A stretch of DNA of 64,000 nucleotides from Pantoea vagans (GCF_001506165.1 NZ_CP011427.1:1488001-1552000); one strand, 5' to 3'. Counted from the stretch's first letter, positions 8,498 through 19,523 are shown. The notes: a model not told the origin generated them from the letters alone. Numbers and translations: made by a program.

Positions 8498-8766
8498 TAG
8501 CCAATGATATACGGCAGGTTGGTAAACAGATTACGCATGTAATCCAGTACCAGATTGAGCATCCACGGACCGGCGATCACTGCTGTAGCGGCAACGGCAA
8601 GGATTTTCGGGATAAAGGAGAGCGTCTGTTCGTTCACCTGCGTCGCCGCCTGCAACAAACTGATGATCAAGCCGCTGACCAGCGCCGCCAGCAGCAGTGG
8701 CGCTGCAAGCATCAACGCGATGCGCATCGCTTCCTGGCCAATTTGCATTACCGATTCGGGTGTCAT
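8497..8766 (-). CDS. fliQ: Flagellar type III export protein FliQ
   Basis: An 89-residue protein with two membrane helices (about residues 15-40 and 50-75), the standard size and pattern of FliQ. Four copies pack with FliP and FliR to form the export gate. It starts 9 nt after the fliP stop and its own stop overlaps the fliR start. Sequence features such as the N-terminal [18 protein letters not shown] agree with enterobacterial FliQ. Confidence 0.96.
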   Translation of the reverse strand: MTPESVMQIGQEAMRIALMLAAPLLLAALVSGLIISLLQAATQVNEQTLSFIPKILAVAATAVIAGPWMLNLVLDYMRNLFTNLPYIIG

Positions 8767-8775
8767 GCTGTGCTC

Positions 8776-9510
8776 CTACGAGTAGAAACTTTGTGCGAGG
8801 GAACCGACCAGCAGTTGCCAGCCATCAACCAGTACAAACAGCATCAGCTTGAACGGCAGGGAGATGGTCGCCGGAGGCACCATCATCATCCCGAGCGCCA
8901 TTAACACGCTGGCGACCACCAGGTCGATGATCAGGAAAGGAATAAACACCGTGAAACCAATCTGGAAAGCGGTTTTCAGTTCGCTGGTAACGTAAGCCGG
9001 CAGCAAAATGCGCATCGGTACCGCTTCTGGCCCTTCAATCGGGGCCGTATTCGCGAGGCGGGCAAACAGGGCTAAATCTGCTTCACGCGTCTGACGCAGC
9101 ATAAATTCGCGCAGCGGTTGCGCGCCTTTATCAATCGCCACGTCCATGCTGATTTTATCCTGACTGAACGGCAAATAGGCGTCGGAATAAATCTTGTCGA
9201 AGGTCGGCGCCATAATAAAGAAGGTTAAAAACAGCGCGAGGCCGAGCAGAACCTGGTTTGGCGGTGCTGATGGGGTGCCTAAGGCGTTACGTAGCAGGCC
9301 GAAAACAATAATGATGCGCGTAAAACTGGTCATCATCAGCAGCACGGCTGGAATAAACGTCAGCGAAGTGATGAAGACCAGCGTTTGTACCGGCAACGAC
9401 CAGCTCTGACCGCCATTGGCCAGCGGTTGGCTCACTAAACCTGGCAGTTGCGCATGGGCAACCGGTGCCAGCAACAGCAGCGGCAGAAGGGGAAGCAATC
9501 GACGCATCAT
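8776..9510 (-). CDS. fliP: Flagellar type III export protein FliP
   Basis: A 244-residue membrane protein with a cleavable signal peptide ([20 protein letters not shown]) and four membrane spans. The block [19 protein letters not shown] and the later '[20 protein letters not shown]' are FliP family signatures. FliP forms the pentameric core of the export gate with FliQ and FliR. It overlaps fliO by 4 nt, indicating translational coupling. Confidence 0.96.
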   Translation of the reverse strand: MMRRLLPLLPLLLLAPVAHAQLPGLVSQPLANGGQSWSLPVQTLVFITSLTFIPAVLLMMTSFTRIIIVFGLLRNALGTPSAPPNQVLLGLALFLTFFIMAPTFDKIYSDAYLPFSQDKISMDVAIDKGAQPLREFMLRQTREADLALFARLANTAPIEGPEAVPMRILLPAYVTSELKTAFQIGFTVFIPFLIIDLVVASVLMALGMMMVPPATISLPFKLMLFVLVDGWQLLVGSLAQSFYS

Positions 9511-9902
9511 TGGGGTTTTCCGGGACGTTTAACCAGGTTCTGAAACAGCTGACGAAAATCCTGCGGTGCAACGCTGTTGCTTGCCAACTCTTCTGGCGGC
9601 ACAGGTGGCAATGAGTGCAGATGGGTAATTTGCTGAGCGGTGACACCCAGCACCAAACGCGCGTCGGCCGTGTCCACAATCACCACGCGTTCCTGACGGC
9701 CAACCTGCACACTGGCGCTGATTTTCAGCGCCTGGGTGTTGACGGTCTTAGGCGCAAAACCGAGGCGTTTAGCTAACCAACCGCAGGCCAGGATCAGCAG
9801 GACTATCACCGCCAGTACGCTGCTGACTTGTCCAATCACCGAACCGGTAGAGACCACCGGCTGGCTGTGGACGGGCTGGCCGATTTGCGCGTTCTTCAAC
9901 AT
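9507..9902 (-). CDS. fliO: Flagellar export assembly protein FliO
   Basis: A 131-residue protein with a single N-terminal membrane span (about residues 20-45) and a cytoplasmic tail containing [23 protein letters not shown], typical of FliO. It chaperones assembly of the FliP ring. It is among the least conserved export genes, so the call relies on position between fliN and fliP as well as on this motif. Confidence 0.92.
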   Translation of the reverse strand: MLKNAQIGQPVHSQPVVSTGSVIGQVSSVLAVIVLLILACGWLAKRLGFAPKTVNTQALKISASVQVGRQERVVIVDTADARLVLGVTAQQITHLHSLPPVPPEELASNSVAPQDFRQLFQNLVKRPGKPQ

Positions 9903-9904
9903 GC

Positions 9905-10312
9905 TTAACGGCTCAGACGACGCATACGTTCGGAAGGGGTGATGATATCGGTGATGCGCACGCCATATTTGTCGTTCACCACCACGACTTCACCCTGGGC
10001 AATCAAATAGCCGTTGATCAGGATGTCCAGCGGCTCACCCGCCAGACCATCCAGTGCCACCACAGAACCCTGTGTCAGGCGCAGCAGCTCTTTAATGGTC
10101 ATCTTGGTGCGGCCCAGTTCCACCGTCAGTTTGACCGGGATATCCATGATCAAATCGATATCCTGCAGCGAGCCACTGGCACCGTTGCTGTCGAAAGACT
10201 TGAAAACGTTCTCCGTGGGATCCGGGGCGCTGGTGGTAGCCTGTTCGTTCATTGCTTCAGCCCACAGGTCGTCCGCAGAAATATCATCGGACGGTTTTTT
10301 GCTGTCACTCAT
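9905..10312 (-). CDS. fliN: Flagellar motor switch protein FliN
   Basis: A 135-residue protein. The variable N-terminus is followed by a SpoA/SPOA domain (about residues 55-130) with VKLTVELGRTKMTIKELL and LIAQGEVVVVNDKYGVRITDI. FliN forms the lower part of the C-ring with FliM and FliG and contributes to export-substrate docking. It overlaps fliM by 8 nt and ends 3 nt before fliO. Confidence 0.96.
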   Translation of the reverse strand: MSDSKKPSDDISADDLWAEAMNEQATTSAPDPTENVFKSFDSNGASGSLQDIDLIMDIPVKLTVELGRTKMTIKELLRLTQGSVVALDGLAGEPLDILINGYLIAQGEVVVVNDKYGVRITDIITPSERMRRLSR

Positions 10313-11312
10313 CGGGCTGTTCCTCGTTCAGCGAATTCAAAATCGGGTTAATCAGATGTTCTACACGCAGCGCGTACTGACCGTTCATGGTGCCGTATTG
10401 GCTGGTCAGTACAGGTACGCCATCGACGTGTGCGATGATGCGGTCCGGCTTCTCAATGGGCAGGACGTCACCGGGTTTCAGTTGCAAAATGCGTGACAGG
10501 CGCAGCGATGTCTCGGCGAAGTGGGCAATCAACTCCAGCTCTGAGTGCTGTACCTGTTTCACCAGATTGTCGCGCCAATGGGTATCTTCTTGGCGCGAGT
10601 TTTCTAATGGCGGATTGACCAGCAGCTCGCGCAGCGGCTCAATCATGGAAAACGGAATGCAGATATTAAATTCACCCACCAGGTTACCAATCTCGACCTG
10701 GAACGGCGTGTTGACCACGATGTCGTTCGGTGAAGTGGTGATGTTGGTGAACTTCACCTGCATTTCAGAACGGACATACTCAACGTCTAACGGATAAATC
10801 GCTTTCCAGGCATCGCTGTAACCATCCAGCGCCAGCTTTAACATGCGACGGATAACACGTTGCTCGGTATGGGTAAATTCACGGCCTTCCACTTTAGTAG
10901 GGAAACGGCCATCACCGCCGAACAGGTTATCCACGGCGATGAATACCAGACTCGGTGAGAACACCACCAGCGCGGTGCCGCGCAGCGGTTTCAGGTGGAT
11001 CAGGTTCAGGTTGGTTGGCACCGGCAGATTACGGGCGAACTCATGGTATGGCTGAATCTTGATCGCGCCGACACTAATATCCGGGCTACGGCGCAGTAAG
11101 TTAAACAGCGCCATACGAAAATGACGGGCAAAGCGCTCGTTAATGATTTCCAGCGCCTGCAGGCGCTCGCGCACCACGCGACGCTGGGTATTGGGATCAT
11201 AGGGACGGATATCACCCTCGGTCCCTTTGGAACTGTTCTCTACTTCCGCGCTGTCACTGTCGCCATTAAGCAGCGCGTCAATCTCAGCCTGGGAGAGAAT
11301 GCTATCGCCCAT
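10305..11312 (-). CDS. fliM: Flagellar motor switch protein FliM
   Basis: A 335-residue cytoplasmic C-ring protein. The extreme N-terminus (MGDSILSQAEIDALLNG) is the CheY-P binding peptide. The middle CheC-like domain and the C-terminal SpoA domain follow in order. It binds phosphorylated CheY to switch rotation direction. It starts 5 nt after fliL and overlaps fliN. Confidence 0.97.
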   Translation of the reverse strand: MGDSILSQAEIDALLNGDSDSAEVENSSKGTEGDIRPYDPNTQRRVVRERLQALEIINERFARHFRMALFNLLRRSPDISVGAIKIQPYHEFARNLPVPTNLNLIHLKPLRGTALVVFSPSLVFIAVDNLFGGDGRFPTKVEGREFTHTEQRVIRRMLKLALDGYSDAWKAIYPLDVEYVRSEMQVKFTNITTSPNDIVVNTPFQVEIGNLVGEFNICIPFSMIEPLRELLVNPPLENSRQEDTHWRDNLVKQVQHSELELIAHFAETSLRLSRILQLKPGDVLPIEKPDRIIAHVDGVPVLTSQYGTMNGQYALRVEHLINPILNSLNEEQPDE

Positions 11313-11316
11313 TAAA

Positions 11317-11802
11317 TCACCTCAAAATGAAGGCGGTAAACAGCACATCACTGACGACCTGAGGCGGTTGAGTTTTTACCAGCGGTGGCGCTAATACCTG
11401 TTTGATCTGCTCAACCAGGGCCTGTTTGCCTTGTTCCGTTGCAAGCTGCGCGGCATTTTGACGCGAGAGCAACAACAGCAAACGGCTGCGCACTTCAGGC
11501 AGGTAATCATTCAACCGACGACGGGTATCCTCATCCGGCAGACGCAGGGTAAAGCCTACGTACAATACACGGTCGGGATCGTTGTCAGGATTGATCAGGT
11601 TAACCGTAAACGTATCCATTGCAAAAAAGACAGGGGCGGCCGGTGGCTCTACTTTCGCCGCTTCCGGTTTGTCATCCCCGTGTTTATTCATCATTCGCCA
11701 GACTGCATAGCCTGCCACGCTGCAAGCGGCCAGCGTTACAATCAGTAACACCGGTATTAGTAGTGAACGTTTGCGGCCTTTAGCTTTCGCGTTATCAGAC
11801 AT
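11317..11802 (-). CDS. fliL: Flagellar basal-body-associated protein FliL
   Basis: A 161-residue bitopic membrane protein: short cytoplasmic N-terminus, span at about residues 14-35, and a periplasmic stomatin-like domain ([23 protein letters not shown]). FliL surrounds the stator and supports torque and swarming. It is separated from fliK by about 130 nt holding a long hairpin (11862-11901), so fliLMNOPQR may have its own promoter, as in E. coli. Confidence 0.95.
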   Translation of the reverse strand: MSDNAKAKGRKRSLLIPVLLIVTLAACSVAGYAVWRMMNKHGDDKPEAAKVEPPAAPVFFAMDTFTVNLINPDNDPDRVLYVGFTLRLPDEDTRRRLNDYLPEVRSRLLLLLSRQNAAQLATEQGKQALVEQIKQVLAPPLVKTQPPQVVSDVLFTAFILR

Positions 11803-11861
11803 GTTTGCAGTTACTTCCTGTGAATTATGGGCAAGCCTTTCGGCTCACCTGGACAGATTAT

Positions 11862-11901
11862 CCCGCGTCTTAAGTCAAACAATGGGAAGAAAAGACGCGG
11901 G
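11862..11901. promoter_or_regulatory. Hairpin in the fliK-fliL gap
   Basis: CCCGCGTCTT (11862-11871) pairs perfectly with AAGACGCGGG (11892-11901) around a 20-nt loop. T4 follows only on the plus side, so on the fli transcript (minus) it is not a standard terminator. It may separate the fliF-K and fliL-R parts of the transcript by processing or attenuation. Confidence 0.4.
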
Positions 11902-11932
11902 TTTTACGCTTACCTTCAGCGTTTAGCCGCTG

Positions 11933-13213
11933 TCAGGCAAAGATATCGACAGCGCCGTTGCCGGTCGCGCGTGCCTGAAGGGCTGCCGGGACGGCAATAG
12001 GCGTTATCTCGTTTTCACTGTCCTGGGAGAGGGTAAAGCTGCCGTGCTGGCCATCACGACGACCTTCCTGCTGGCCCTGATAATTCTGGCTCTGTGCGAA
12101 GGCGTCGCTGCTGACGTTACTCTGTCCCAGGTTTATTCCGCTCTCCGCCAGCGCATTTCGCAGCTGAGGAAGAGCCGCTTCCAGCGCGGCCCTCACTTGG
12201 CTGTGGCTGGAAACCATACTTAACTGCGCCTGATCCTTATCAAGGGTCAGGTTGATCTGGATAGCGCCCAGGTCTTCCGGATGTAAGCGCAGTTCGGCGT
12301 TTTGCTGACCGTTACGACTAAACATCACAATTTGCTGGCTAAGTGCCTGCTGCCACTCGTTGCTGCCGAGTTGGGCATTCAGCATCGGCGTCGACGGAGT
12401 GGTACTGGTCGTCGCCGTGCTATTGGTCAGTGTGCTACTGCTGCTGACCGGGGCGCTGGTTAATGCTGTCACCGCATCACTGCCGCTTTGGCTGTCACGG
12501 CGTTCTTCCGGCTTACTCAGGGCACTCAGTACTTGCTTAAAACTCTCGTCCAGTGTCAGCGTTGCGTTGCTGGCACTGGCCGTGGTGCTGGCGGCAGACG
12601 CGGTGGTACTGGTCTGTGCTGCGCTGGCATCACTCTTCAATTCACTCAGCACCGTGCTGGATTTCTTTTGCGCGCTGCTGTCTGTTGAAGCTGGCTCATC
12701 CTTTAGTGCGCTTTGTAGCGTACGACTTAACAATGCACTGTTTAGCGTAGACCCTGCCTCTGCTGCCGTCTTATCAGTGCTGGCACTGATCGCGGTTTGG
12801 CTGCTGCGGTCTTCTACTGCGGCCGGTAACATGGCAAACAACGCCTGCACATTCTGTAAGTCGCTGGCACTTAACGAACTTGCTTCAGTCTTGTCTTTAT
12901 CATCGGCTGATTTCAGCGCGGCTTTAGTGTTTTCCGGCTGTAAAAGTGCGTTTAACGCTTCTGGTTTGTCCAGTGCCTGCAATAATGCGCTTAATGACGC
13001 TTTTGTGACGTCTTTTTCATCGACTTCTGCTGCTATATCAGTCGATTGCGTGTTAACACCTTGTTGCTTAGCCAGCGTTAATAAGCGGTTACCCAGCTCG
13101 GTGACAAACCCTTGTGGCAGGGTGTCGGTGTTGTGCAGAACATCCGTCGAAACTGAACTGTCTGCGTTTCCCAAATTAGAGGTTTGCGTAACCACAGTTG
13201 GCAGCGTAATCAT
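11933..13213 (-). CDS. fliK: Flagellar hook-length control protein FliK
   Basis: A 426-residue protein. The long N-terminal and central part is rich in Ser, Thr and Ala, as expected for a secreted ruler. The conserved C-terminal switch domain (about residues 290-370) contains [20 protein letters not shown] and [20 protein letters not shown]. FliK measures hook length and flips FlhB substrate specificity. It overlaps fliJ by 4 nt. Confidence 0.95.
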   Translation of the reverse strand: MITLPTVVTQTSNLGNADSSVSTDVLHNTDTLPQGFVTELGNRLLTLAKQQGVNTQSTDIAAEVDEKDVTKASLSALLQALDKPEALNALLQPENTKAALKSADDKDKTEASSLSASDLQNVQALFAMLPAAVEDRSSQTAISASTDKTAAEAGSTLNSALLSRTLQSALKDEPASTDSSAQKKSSTVLSELKSDASAAQTSTTASAASTTASASNATLTLDESFKQVLSALSKPEERRDSQSGSDAVTALTSAPVSSSSTLTNSTATTSTTPSTPMLNAQLGSNEWQQALSQQIVMFSRNGQQNAELRLHPEDLGAIQINLTLDKDQAQLSMVSSHSQVRAALEAALPQLRNALAESGINLGQSNVSSDAFAQSQNYQGQQEGRRDGQHGSFTLSQDSENEITPIAVPAALQARATGNGAVDIFA

Positions 13214-13653
13214 TCCCCTCTCCTCATTGCGGCCCGTTGGGCAAATTCATCCATCCGTTTCTGATCGAGACGGTTTTCTTGTTGTAATGCTTTTTCAGCC
13301 GCGCGGGTGATCAGCGTTTGATAAGCATTCAGTCGCTTATGTTTTTCACGCCAGTTACTTAATGCCTGATCAAGGCGCTGATTCCACTGGTTAAGCTGCT
13401 GCCGATGCTGTTCAATCGCTTTTTCCAGCGTCTGAATAAACTGGTGATAGTTGGTCCAGCGGGTGCTGGCGATGCCACCCGACATATCGGCGTTGAGTTT
13501 GTTGCGGTACTCGTCCTGATAGTCGAGCAGCATGCTGAGTTGTTCATCTGCCTGCTGTACGCCACGGCGCATATCGCCTAAATGAATCACGGCCTGTTCC
13601 AGATCCTGCTCCGCAAGGTCGCGCAGCTTATCGATAGCATTGGCAGTTTTCAT
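13210..13653 (-). CDS. fliJ: Flagellar export chaperone FliJ
   Basis: A 147-residue, almost wholly alpha-helical coiled-coil protein, the usual FliJ length. FliJ is the stalk-like subunit of the FliH-FliI ATPase complex and helps couple the proton-driven gate. It lies 23 nt after fliI and overlaps fliK. High Gln/Arg content and absence of membrane spans agree. Confidence 0.95.
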   Translation of the reverse strand: MKTANAIDKLRDLAEQDLEQAVIHLGDMRRGVQQADEQLSMLLDYQDEYRNKLNADMSGGIASTRWTNYHQFIQTLEKAIEQHRQQLNQWNQRLDQALSNWREKHKRLNAYQTLITRAAEKALQQENRLDQKRMDEFAQRAAMRRGE

Positions 13654-13676
13654 GGCTTACCTCGTTTAAGCGGGCG

Positions 13677-15041
13677 CTAACCGAACATGGCTTGCAGATG
13701 CAGACTGGCATCGTCATAGTCGCTGCGCTCGAAAATACCTTGTTGCAGAAACGCTTCCATTTCAGGGTAAAGCTTGATGGCTCTATCCAGCATCGGATCG
13801 CTGCCTGCGGCATACGCACCGACGCTCACCAGATCGCGGTTACGCTGGAAACTGGAGAGCAACTGTTTGAACTGGCGCACGCGCGCGTAATGGGTCTCAT
13901 CAATCAGCGCGGTCATTGCACGGCTGATGGAAGCTTCTATATCAATCGCCGGATAGTGACCGGCTTCTGCCAAACGGCGCGACAGCACAATGTGGCCGTC
14001 AAGAATGGCGCGAGCGGAGTCGGCAATCGGGTCTTGCTGATCGTCGCCTTCGGTCAGTACGGTATAGAAGGCGGTAATTGAACCGCCGCCGTGGGTGCCG
14101 TTACCGGCACGTTCGACCAGCGCTGGAAGCTTCGCAAACACCGACGGCGGATAACCTTTGGTCGCTGGCGGCTCACCGATGGCGAGGGCGATTTCACGCT
14201 GTGCCATGGCGTAGCGGGTGAGGGAGTCCATGATCAACAAGACATGCTGGCCGCGATCGCGAAAATCTTCTGCGATACGCGTGGCGTAGGCGGCCCCCTG
14301 CATACGCAACAGCGGCGAAACGTCGGCAGGCGCGGCGATCACTACCGAGCGCGCACGACCTTCCGCACCGAGGATATTCTCAATAAACTCTTTAACTTCA
14401 CGGCCACGCTCACCGATCAAGCCCACCACAATCACATCGGCTTTGGTGTAACGTGCCATCATACCCAGCAGCACCGATTTACCGACGCCGGAACCGGCAA
14501 ACAGGCCCATACGCTGACCACGACCGACGGTGAGCAGGGCGTTAATCGCGCGTACGCCGGTGTCGAGGACATCTTCGATAGGCGTGCGTTGTAATGGGTT
14601 GAAAGGGGCGGTGATCAGCGGAGCGCGATAGCCCGTATCCGGCGCGGGTAAGCCATCGAGCGGCTTGCCACTGCCATCCAGCACGCGGCCTAACAGTTCT
14701 GGACCAAGCATCAACTGTTTGCCACTGTGTCCGCTTTCGCCATTAACCCGCGCATATACGCGTGCGCCTGGCAAGATGCCGTCCACTTCTTCCAGCGGCA
14801 TCATCAGCAATTTCTGACCGTTAAAACCTACGACTTCACTTTCGACTTCAGAGATAGTGTTGCCGTCGTGACGTTCAATAATGCAGGTTGCACCCAGCGG
14901 CAGTTGCAGCCCGGTGGCTTCAAGCACTAAGCCGGTGGCGCGGGTCAGACGACCGTAACGACGCACCGTCTGCACTTGCGAAATGCGATCTTCGAAGGCA
15001 TCGAGTGCCCCGAGCCAGCGAGAAAGGCGCGACGAAGTCAT
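13677..15041 (-). CDS. fliI: Flagellum-specific ATPase FliI
   Basis: A 454-residue F1-beta-like ATPase with Walker [12 protein letters not shown] and Walker B ([12 protein letters not shown]). The N-terminal block [19 protein letters not shown] matches E. coli FliI closely. It energises unloading of export substrates. The start is the ATG at 15041 ([10 protein letters not shown]), which overlaps the fliH stop in TAATG; an in-frame start 42 nt upstream would overlap fliH further. Confidence 0.97.
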   Translation of the reverse strand: MTSSRLSRWLGALDAFEDRISQVQTVRRYGRLTRATGLVLEATGLQLPLGATCIIERHDGNTISEVESEVVGFNGQKLLMMPLEEVDGILPGARVYARVNGESGHSGKQLMLGPELLGRVLDGSGKPLDGLPAPDTGYRAPLITAPFNPLQRTPIEDVLDTGVRAINALLTVGRGQRMGLFAGSGVGKSVLLGMMARYTKADVIVVGLIGERGREVKEFIENILGAEGRARSVVIAAPADVSPLLRMQGAAYATRIAEDFRDRGQHVLLIMDSLTRYAMAQREIALAIGEPPATKGYPPSVFAKLPALVERAGNGTHGGGSITAFYTVLTEGDDQQDPIADSARAILDGHIVLSRRLAEAGHYPAIDIEASISRAMTALIDETHYARVRQFKQLLSSFQRNRDLVSVGAYAAGSDPMLDRAIKLYPEMEAFLQQGIFERSDYDDASLHLQAMFG

Positions 15042-15742
15042 TAGAATGTCCCCGGCGCAGCCAGGCGACACAGTTCTTGCCAACGCGTAGCCACGCTGGC
15101 ATCGAGATCGCCGTCTTCGGCACTGAGTTTACAGCCGCCAGGATGCAGGGAATTATCGGCCAGTAATTTCCAGCCGTGCAGATCCAGCGTCGGGCCCAGA
15201 GTCTGTTCAATGCGTTGCAAATCATCCGGGTGCACGCGCAGCTGTGGTTTGCCACTGAACATCGGTTCTTGTTGAATCAATTGCTGTATCTGACGCAGCA
15301 GGGCGGTGCCGTCCACCTGGGTGGCCTGGCCAATCACGGTTCGTGCCGCTTCCAGCGCCAGCTGCATCAGGCGTGATGCAATTACGCTGTCCAGCGCTTC
15401 CAGCGTGTGATGGAACTCGCTGACTAACTGCTGCATACGCGCTTGCAAAGGCGCTTGCTGCTGTTGGGCATCAGCCAGACCTTGCTGGAAACCCGCGTCG
15501 TAACCGTTCTGCTGCGACTCGGCAAACCCTTTTTGATAGCCTTCGCTGTAGCCCTGCGTCTGCGCGTCTTTGCGCATCTGCTGCTGCATGCGCTCCAGCA
15601 TTTGCTGTTGCTCAACTTCAGCACTGACTTCGAACTCTTCAGCGGGCGTTTCCAGCTGCGGTTCGACTTCTACTTTGAATGCGCTGCCTAAATCATCAGG
15701 CTGCCAGCGCTGCCACGCACGGGCGGAAAAGGCATCAGACAT
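15041..15742 (-). CDS. fliH: Flagellar export protein FliH
   Basis: A 233-residue cytoplasmic protein with a tryptophan-containing N-terminus ([11 protein letters not shown]) that docks to the C-ring, a Gln-rich coiled coil (about 45-105) with GxxxG-type repeats ([17 protein letters not shown]), and a FliI-binding C-terminal domain. The start is taken as the ATG at 15742 ([10 protein letters not shown]), which overlaps fliG by 8 nt as in E. coli. FliH regulates the FliI ATPase. Confidence 0.95.
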   Translation of the reverse strand: MSDAFSARAWQRWQPDDLGSAFKVEVEPQLETPAEEFEVSAEVEQQQMLERMQQQMRKDAQTQGYSEGYQKGFAESQQNGYDAGFQQGLADAQQQQAPLQARMQQLVSEFHHTLEALDSVIASRLMQLALEAARTVIGQATQVDGTALLRQIQQLIQQEPMFSGKPQLRVHPDDLQRIEQTLGPTLDLHGWKLLADNSLHPGGCKLSAEDGDLDASVATRWQELCRLAAPGTF

Positions 15743-16727
15743 AGGTTTCCTCGCCACCACCAATTACCATCTCGCCAGATTCGGCCAGGCGGCGTACCAC
15801 CAGCAGAATCGCTTTCTGTTCGTTTTCCACCGCCGACATACGTACCGGGCCACGGTTGGCCAGATCGTCGCGCAGGATATCGGCCGCACGTGCCGACATG
15901 TTTTTGAGGAATTTCTCGCGCAGTGGTTGCTCTGCACCTTTCAGGGCGATCAGCAACTGCTCGGACTCCACTTCCTGCAGCAAACGCTGGATGCTGCGGT
16001 CGTCCACTTCCACCAAGTTTTCGAACAGGAACATCTCGTCGATGATTTTCTGCGCCAGCTCGCCATCGAAGTCGCGTACCGCTTCGATAACCGCTTCTTC
16101 CTGCTGAGTTTTCATCAGGTTGATAATCTCTGCCGCCGTTCTCACGCCGCCCATCTTCGCGCGCTTGAGGTTGGTACCGTCCAGCAGACCGTTGAGCACC
16201 TCGGTCAGTTCTGCCAGCGCCGCTGGCTGGACACCGCCAAAGGTGGCGATACGCAACATCACATCGTGACGCAGACGCTCGTCGAACAGCGCCAGGATAT
16301 CTGCCGCCTGACCCCGTTTGAGGTGGACAAGGATGGTGGCGATGATCTGCGGATGCTCGTCGCGAATAAGGTCGGCGGCCGCTTGAGGTTCCATAAAGTT
16401 GAGCGTTTCCATGCCGCTGGTGGTCTCGTTTTTCTCGAGAATATCTTCCAGCAGGCTGGAGGCACGCTCTTCGCCCAAGGCTTTAACCAGCACGGAGCGC
16501 AGGTACTCATTGGAATTGAGACTGAGCGCGGCAAACTGTTCGGCATCGGCCTCAAACTGGCGCAGCACTTCAGTCAGCTGCTTATGCGAGACCTGCTTCA
16601 TGTTGGCCATCGCCGCACTGAGATGCTGGACTTCACGCTGGTTGAGGTGTTTGAACACCTCCGCCGCGCGCTCTTCACCAATGGTCATCATCAGGATGGC
16701 GCTTTTTTCTGTACCGGTCAGACTCAT
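15735..16727 (-). CDS. fliG: Flagellar motor switch protein FliG
   Basis: A 330-residue armadillo-repeat protein with the expected N, middle and C domains. The middle domain contains the EHPQ motif ([16 protein letters not shown], about residue 120), and the C-terminal torque helix carries the charged residues that face MotA ([19 protein letters not shown]). It links FliF to FliM and generates torque. It overlaps fliF by 4 nt and fliH by 8 nt. Confidence 0.97.
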   Translation of the reverse strand: MSLTGTEKSAILMMTIGEERAAEVFKHLNQREVQHLSAAMANMKQVSHKQLTEVLRQFEADAEQFAALSLNSNEYLRSVLVKALGEERASSLLEDILEKNETTSGMETLNFMEPQAAADLIRDEHPQIIATILVHLKRGQAADILALFDERLRHDVMLRIATFGGVQPAALAELTEVLNGLLDGTNLKRAKMGGVRTAAEIINLMKTQQEEAVIEAVRDFDGELAQKIIDEMFLFENLVEVDDRSIQRLLQEVESEQLLIALKGAEQPLREKFLKNMSARAADILRDDLANRGPVRMSAVENEQKAILLVVRRLAESGEMVIGGGEETYV

Positions 16728-18448
16728 AGTTCATTACCCATCCATTCACGGATAACCAGCGCCACGACGCGCGGATCGTTCTCAGACATATCGCGGATGC
16801 GCTGGCTCATCACCTCGGCGCTCATGCGGTTATTCGACTTACGTTCTTGTTCCAGCTCGTCTTTGCTGAGCTGCACGCTGAAGGCTTCTTCTTCTTCCAT
16901 GGCTGCAGCACGGGCTGCCAGCGCTTCGGCGGCGGCTTTCTCCTGCTCTTTCTTACGCATCAGCTGTGGACGAACCAGTTTGCGATACAGGATGAAGGCA
17001 ACCAACGCCACCAGCAGCCAGCGACCGCCGCTCATCAACATGTCGAAGAAGGCCTGCGTCTGCCAGAACGGCAGGTCACCGCCAGTTGGCTCAGTGGTGT
17101 TGAACTGCGAGTTCACCACATTCACGCTGTCGCCACGGGTCTGCGAATAGCCCATCGCTTCACGGGTCAGGTCTTCAATCTGTTTGATCTGTTGGTCGTT
17201 CAGCGCAACCGCTTTGCCTTTACCGTCATCGCGGTAGTTGACCACTACCGCGACCGACAGACGCTGCACATCACCCACGTTCACTTTGGTATGGCGGATG
17301 GTGCGGTCCAGCTCATAGTTCACCGTATCGTTACGGCTTGAACTGCTTGGGCCGCTGCTCTGTGCGGTGCTGGTGGTTGTGCCGTTGTTTGCCGCGTTGT
17401 TCTGACCATTGGCATTCTGGCCGTTGGCGTTGTTCTGCTGCTGCTGCGGGTTATTAACCGGTGCCGTATTGGCCGGTGCAGGCTGATTAGACAGCGCACC
17501 CGGTACGCCGCCTGGATATGGGCTGCCGTTCTGCTGATTGGTATTGGTCTGACGTGAACGAATCGCCGTGCTGTTCGGATTAGCGTTCGGCTGGTACTTC
17601 TCGTCGGTTTGTTCGCTGCGGTCAAAGTTAATCTGCGCTGTTACCTGCGCATGCACATTGCCCTGGCCAACAATCGGATTCAGGATCGCTTCAATACGTT
17701 GCTGATAGCGCGCTTCAACTTCAGACGCATATTTCAACTGCGCGTCATTCAGGTCACGGCCTTCGCTGTCTGAACGAGTCAGCAGGCGACCTGCCTGATC
17801 CACCACGGTCACGTTGCCTGGCGGTAAGCCCGCGACACTGCTCGAAACCAGGTGCTGAATAGCCTGAATCTGCCCTTCATCTAATGCGCGACCCGGTTGC
17901 AGGTTCAGGGTGACGGAGGCAGAAGGGGCTTTCTGCTCGCGCACGAACAGAGTGGGTTTAGGCATGGCCAGATGCACACGGGCGCTCTTCACCGGACCGA
18001 GCGTTTCCATGGTGCGCGCCAGTTCACCTTCCAGCGCGCGCTGATAGTTGATTTGCTCGCTGAACTGGCTGATGCCGAATTTCTCTTTGTCCATCAGCTC
18101 AAAGCCAACGGAGCCGCCCTTAGGCAGCCCCTGTTGCGCCAGACGCAGACGCAGTTCATGCACCTTATCGGCGGGCACCATCAAGGCACCGCCGTTCTCG
18201 GCGAACTGGTAAGGAATGTTCATTTGCGTCAACTGCGTGACAATTGCGCCACCATCTTCATCAGAGAGGTTGTTATAAAGGACGCGATATTCCGGCGCTT
18301 TTGCCCACAGCACCAACGCAAAAACCACTGCGATAGCGGCAGCTGCGGCAACAATTAAGGGAATGCGCGGATTCGCGCGCAGACGGGCGAGAAGGTCACT
18401 GAAGCCTTTCTTTGCGGTATCTTGTGTGGCGGCTGCACTCGCATTCAT
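16724..18448 (-). CDS. fliF: Flagellar MS-ring protein FliF
   Basis: A 574-residue inner-membrane ring protein with span 1 at about residues 29-48 and span 2 at about 450-470. The cytoplasmic C-terminus ([15 protein letters not shown]) binds FliG. A periplasmic low-complexity linker (about 305-372) is rich in Asn, Gln, Pro and Ser. The start is the ATG at 18448 ([10 protein letters not shown]), preceded by AGGAAA; the frame is open 120 nt further upstream, but that part has no FliF similarity and reaches toward the ERIC element. First gene of the fliF-R block, divergent from fliE. Confidence 0.96.
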   Translation of the reverse strand: MNASAAATQDTAKKGFSDLLARLRANPRIPLIVAAAAAIAVVFALVLWAKAPEYRVLYNNLSDEDGGAIVTQLTQMNIPYQFAENGGALMVPADKVHELRLRLAQQGLPKGGSVGFELMDKEKFGISQFSEQINYQRALEGELARTMETLGPVKSARVHLAMPKPTLFVREQKAPSASVTLNLQPGRALDEGQIQAIQHLVSSSVAGLPPGNVTVVDQAGRLLTRSDSEGRDLNDAQLKYASEVEARYQQRIEAILNPIVGQGNVHAQVTAQINFDRSEQTDEKYQPNANPNSTAIRSRQTNTNQQNGSPYPGGVPGALSNQPAPANTAPVNNPQQQQNNANGQNANGQNNAANNGTTTSTAQSSGPSSSSRNDTVNYELDRTIRHTKVNVGDVQRLSVAVVVNYRDDGKGKAVALNDQQIKQIEDLTREAMGYSQTRGDSVNVVNSQFNTTEPTGGDLPFWQTQAFFDMLMSGGRWLLVALVAFILYRKLVRPQLMRKKEQEKAAAEALAARAAAMEEEEAFSVQLSKDELEQERKSNNRMSAEVMSQRIRDMSENDPRVVALVIREWMGNEL

Positions 18449-18524
18449 GACCGTTTCCTGCCTGACATAATTGACCGGGTTAGTTGTGATAACAAAACAG
18501 ACTCCCTGACTTTCCTCTTCACAT

Positions 18525-18623
18525 TTCGCATTGCAACTGCGTTGGCTTCTCGTGCTCACCCCGGTCACTTACTGATGTAAGCTCCCGGGGATGCGCCCGC
18601 TTACCGCCTTGTTGCAATGCGAA
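18525..18623. repeat. ERIC element (enterobacterial repetitive intergenic consensus)
   Basis: The core contains GTAAGCTCCCGGGGATGCGC and GCTCACCCCGGTCACTTACT, which match the two conserved arms of the ERIC palindrome. The ends are a perfect 13-bp inverted repeat (TTCGCATTGCAAC at 18525-18537 and GTTGCAATGCGAA at 18611-18623). It lies in the 359-bp fliF-fliE intergenic region, between the two divergent flagellar promoters. The length of about 100 bp is shorter than the classical 127 bp. Confidence 0.88.
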
Positions 18624-18807
18624 CTGTTTTGAGGAAGACATAAAAATGAACTTCCAATCTTATGCCTGGCATTATTTGATGAATCGGGTCACTTCGATGG
18701 CTGGATAAGCCGTGGTTTTTACGTTTATTTAGCGCCTTTGTCCTATTGACACTGTGTTAACTTTTCCAGCGTGAAAATGTGAACCCTTCTTCAATGAGGA
18801 ACAGGCA

Positions 18808-19119
18808 ATGTCGATTCAGGCAATTGATGGTGTGTTGCAGCAGCTGCAGTTAACGTCGCTGCAGGCCAGCGGCAAGCAGGCCGAGTCAACCAGTCAGGTG
18901 GATTTTGGTGCCACCATGAAAGCAGCACTGGATAAAATCAGCGATACGCAAAATGCGGCACGCACCCAGGCGCAAGATTTCGAAATGGGTAAACCCGGCA
19001 TTCAGTTAAATGATGTGATGGTCGATCTGCAAAAGTCCTCTATCTCAATGCAGATGGGGATTCAGGTACGTAACAAACTGGTGTCGGCGTATACCGATAT
19101 CATGAATATGCAGGTGTAG
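18808..19119 (+). CDS. fliE: Flagellar hook-basal body protein FliE
   Basis: A 103-residue rod-junction protein, normal length. The C-terminal half ([39 protein letters not shown]) is the conserved FliE signature. FliE joins the MS ring to the proximal rod and is an early export substrate. It is monocistronic and divergent from fliF. The start ATG at 18808 follows a GAGGAACAGGCA leader. Confidence 0.96.
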   Translation: MSIQAIDGVLQQLQLTSLQASGKQAESTSQVDFGATMKAALDKISDTQNAARTQAQDFEMGKPGIQLNDVMVDLQKSSISMQMGIQVRNKLVSAYTDIMNMQV

Positions 19120-19294
19120 TGGCATAGTTTGAAAGGCATTGCTCGCGGTGTGAATTGTCGTTTGTCTTAATGCTGAAAATAAGCGAAGCGCTAATTAAAA
19201 CAATCACTTACTGATCATTCCTGTCATCTGTGTGTTAGTATGCCGTCGTTGATAAATGCCTGCTCTTGAGGGCAGCGACAAGAAGCGTACATAG

Positions 19295-19477
19295 ATGAAA
19301 GAAGGTTATTACTGGGTTAGAGATAAAGATAACCCGCCAGAGGTGTGGCGTTATATTAGGCAGTTTGGCTGGTATCGTCCCTGTGTTGCAGTGCCGATTA
19401 CCCTCAGCTCTTTTAAGCTGATGAACTATCAAGTCATCAGCGATCGATTATTACCACCGGGCTTTACACCGCTTTAA
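19295..19477 (+). CDS. Small hypothetical protein, Trp/Tyr-rich
   Basis: A 60-residue ORF (MKEGYYWVRDKDNPPEVWRY...) ending just before a strong bidirectional terminator. The N-terminal pattern (GYYWVR, then a hydrophilic turn and W-R/Y residues) resembles short uncharacterised proteins common in phages and enterobacterial islands. The only ribosome-binding candidate is a weak AAGAAG about 12 nt upstream. I do not recognise a named family; coding status is probable rather than sure. Confidence 0.5.
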   Translation: MKEGYYWVRDKDNPPEVWRYIRQFGWYRPCVAVPITLSSFKLMNYQVISDRLLPPGFTPL

Positions 19478-19480
19478 ATG

Positions 19481-19508
19481 AAAAACCGCCCAAAGTCAGG
19501 CGGTTTTT
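19481..19508. terminator. Bidirectional terminator between the 60-aa ORF and bluF
   Basis: AAAAACCGCC, loop CAAAGTCA, GGCGGTTTTT. A and T tracts on both sides serve both convergent genes. Confidence 0.88.
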
Positions 19509-19523
19509 GTCTGTTGAACAGCG

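Noticed and set aside
12360..13310. A 316-codon plus-strand frame opposite fliK
   Set aside because: Low-complexity Ala/Leu/Ser/Val text produced by the Ser/Ala/Thr-rich fliK codons; no ribosome-binding site.
15570..17150. A 526-codon open frame antisense to fliH, fliG and fliF
   Set aside because: It mirrors three well-identified flagellar genes and is Cys/His/Ser-rich with no start signal; long antisense frames are expected in GC-biased codons.
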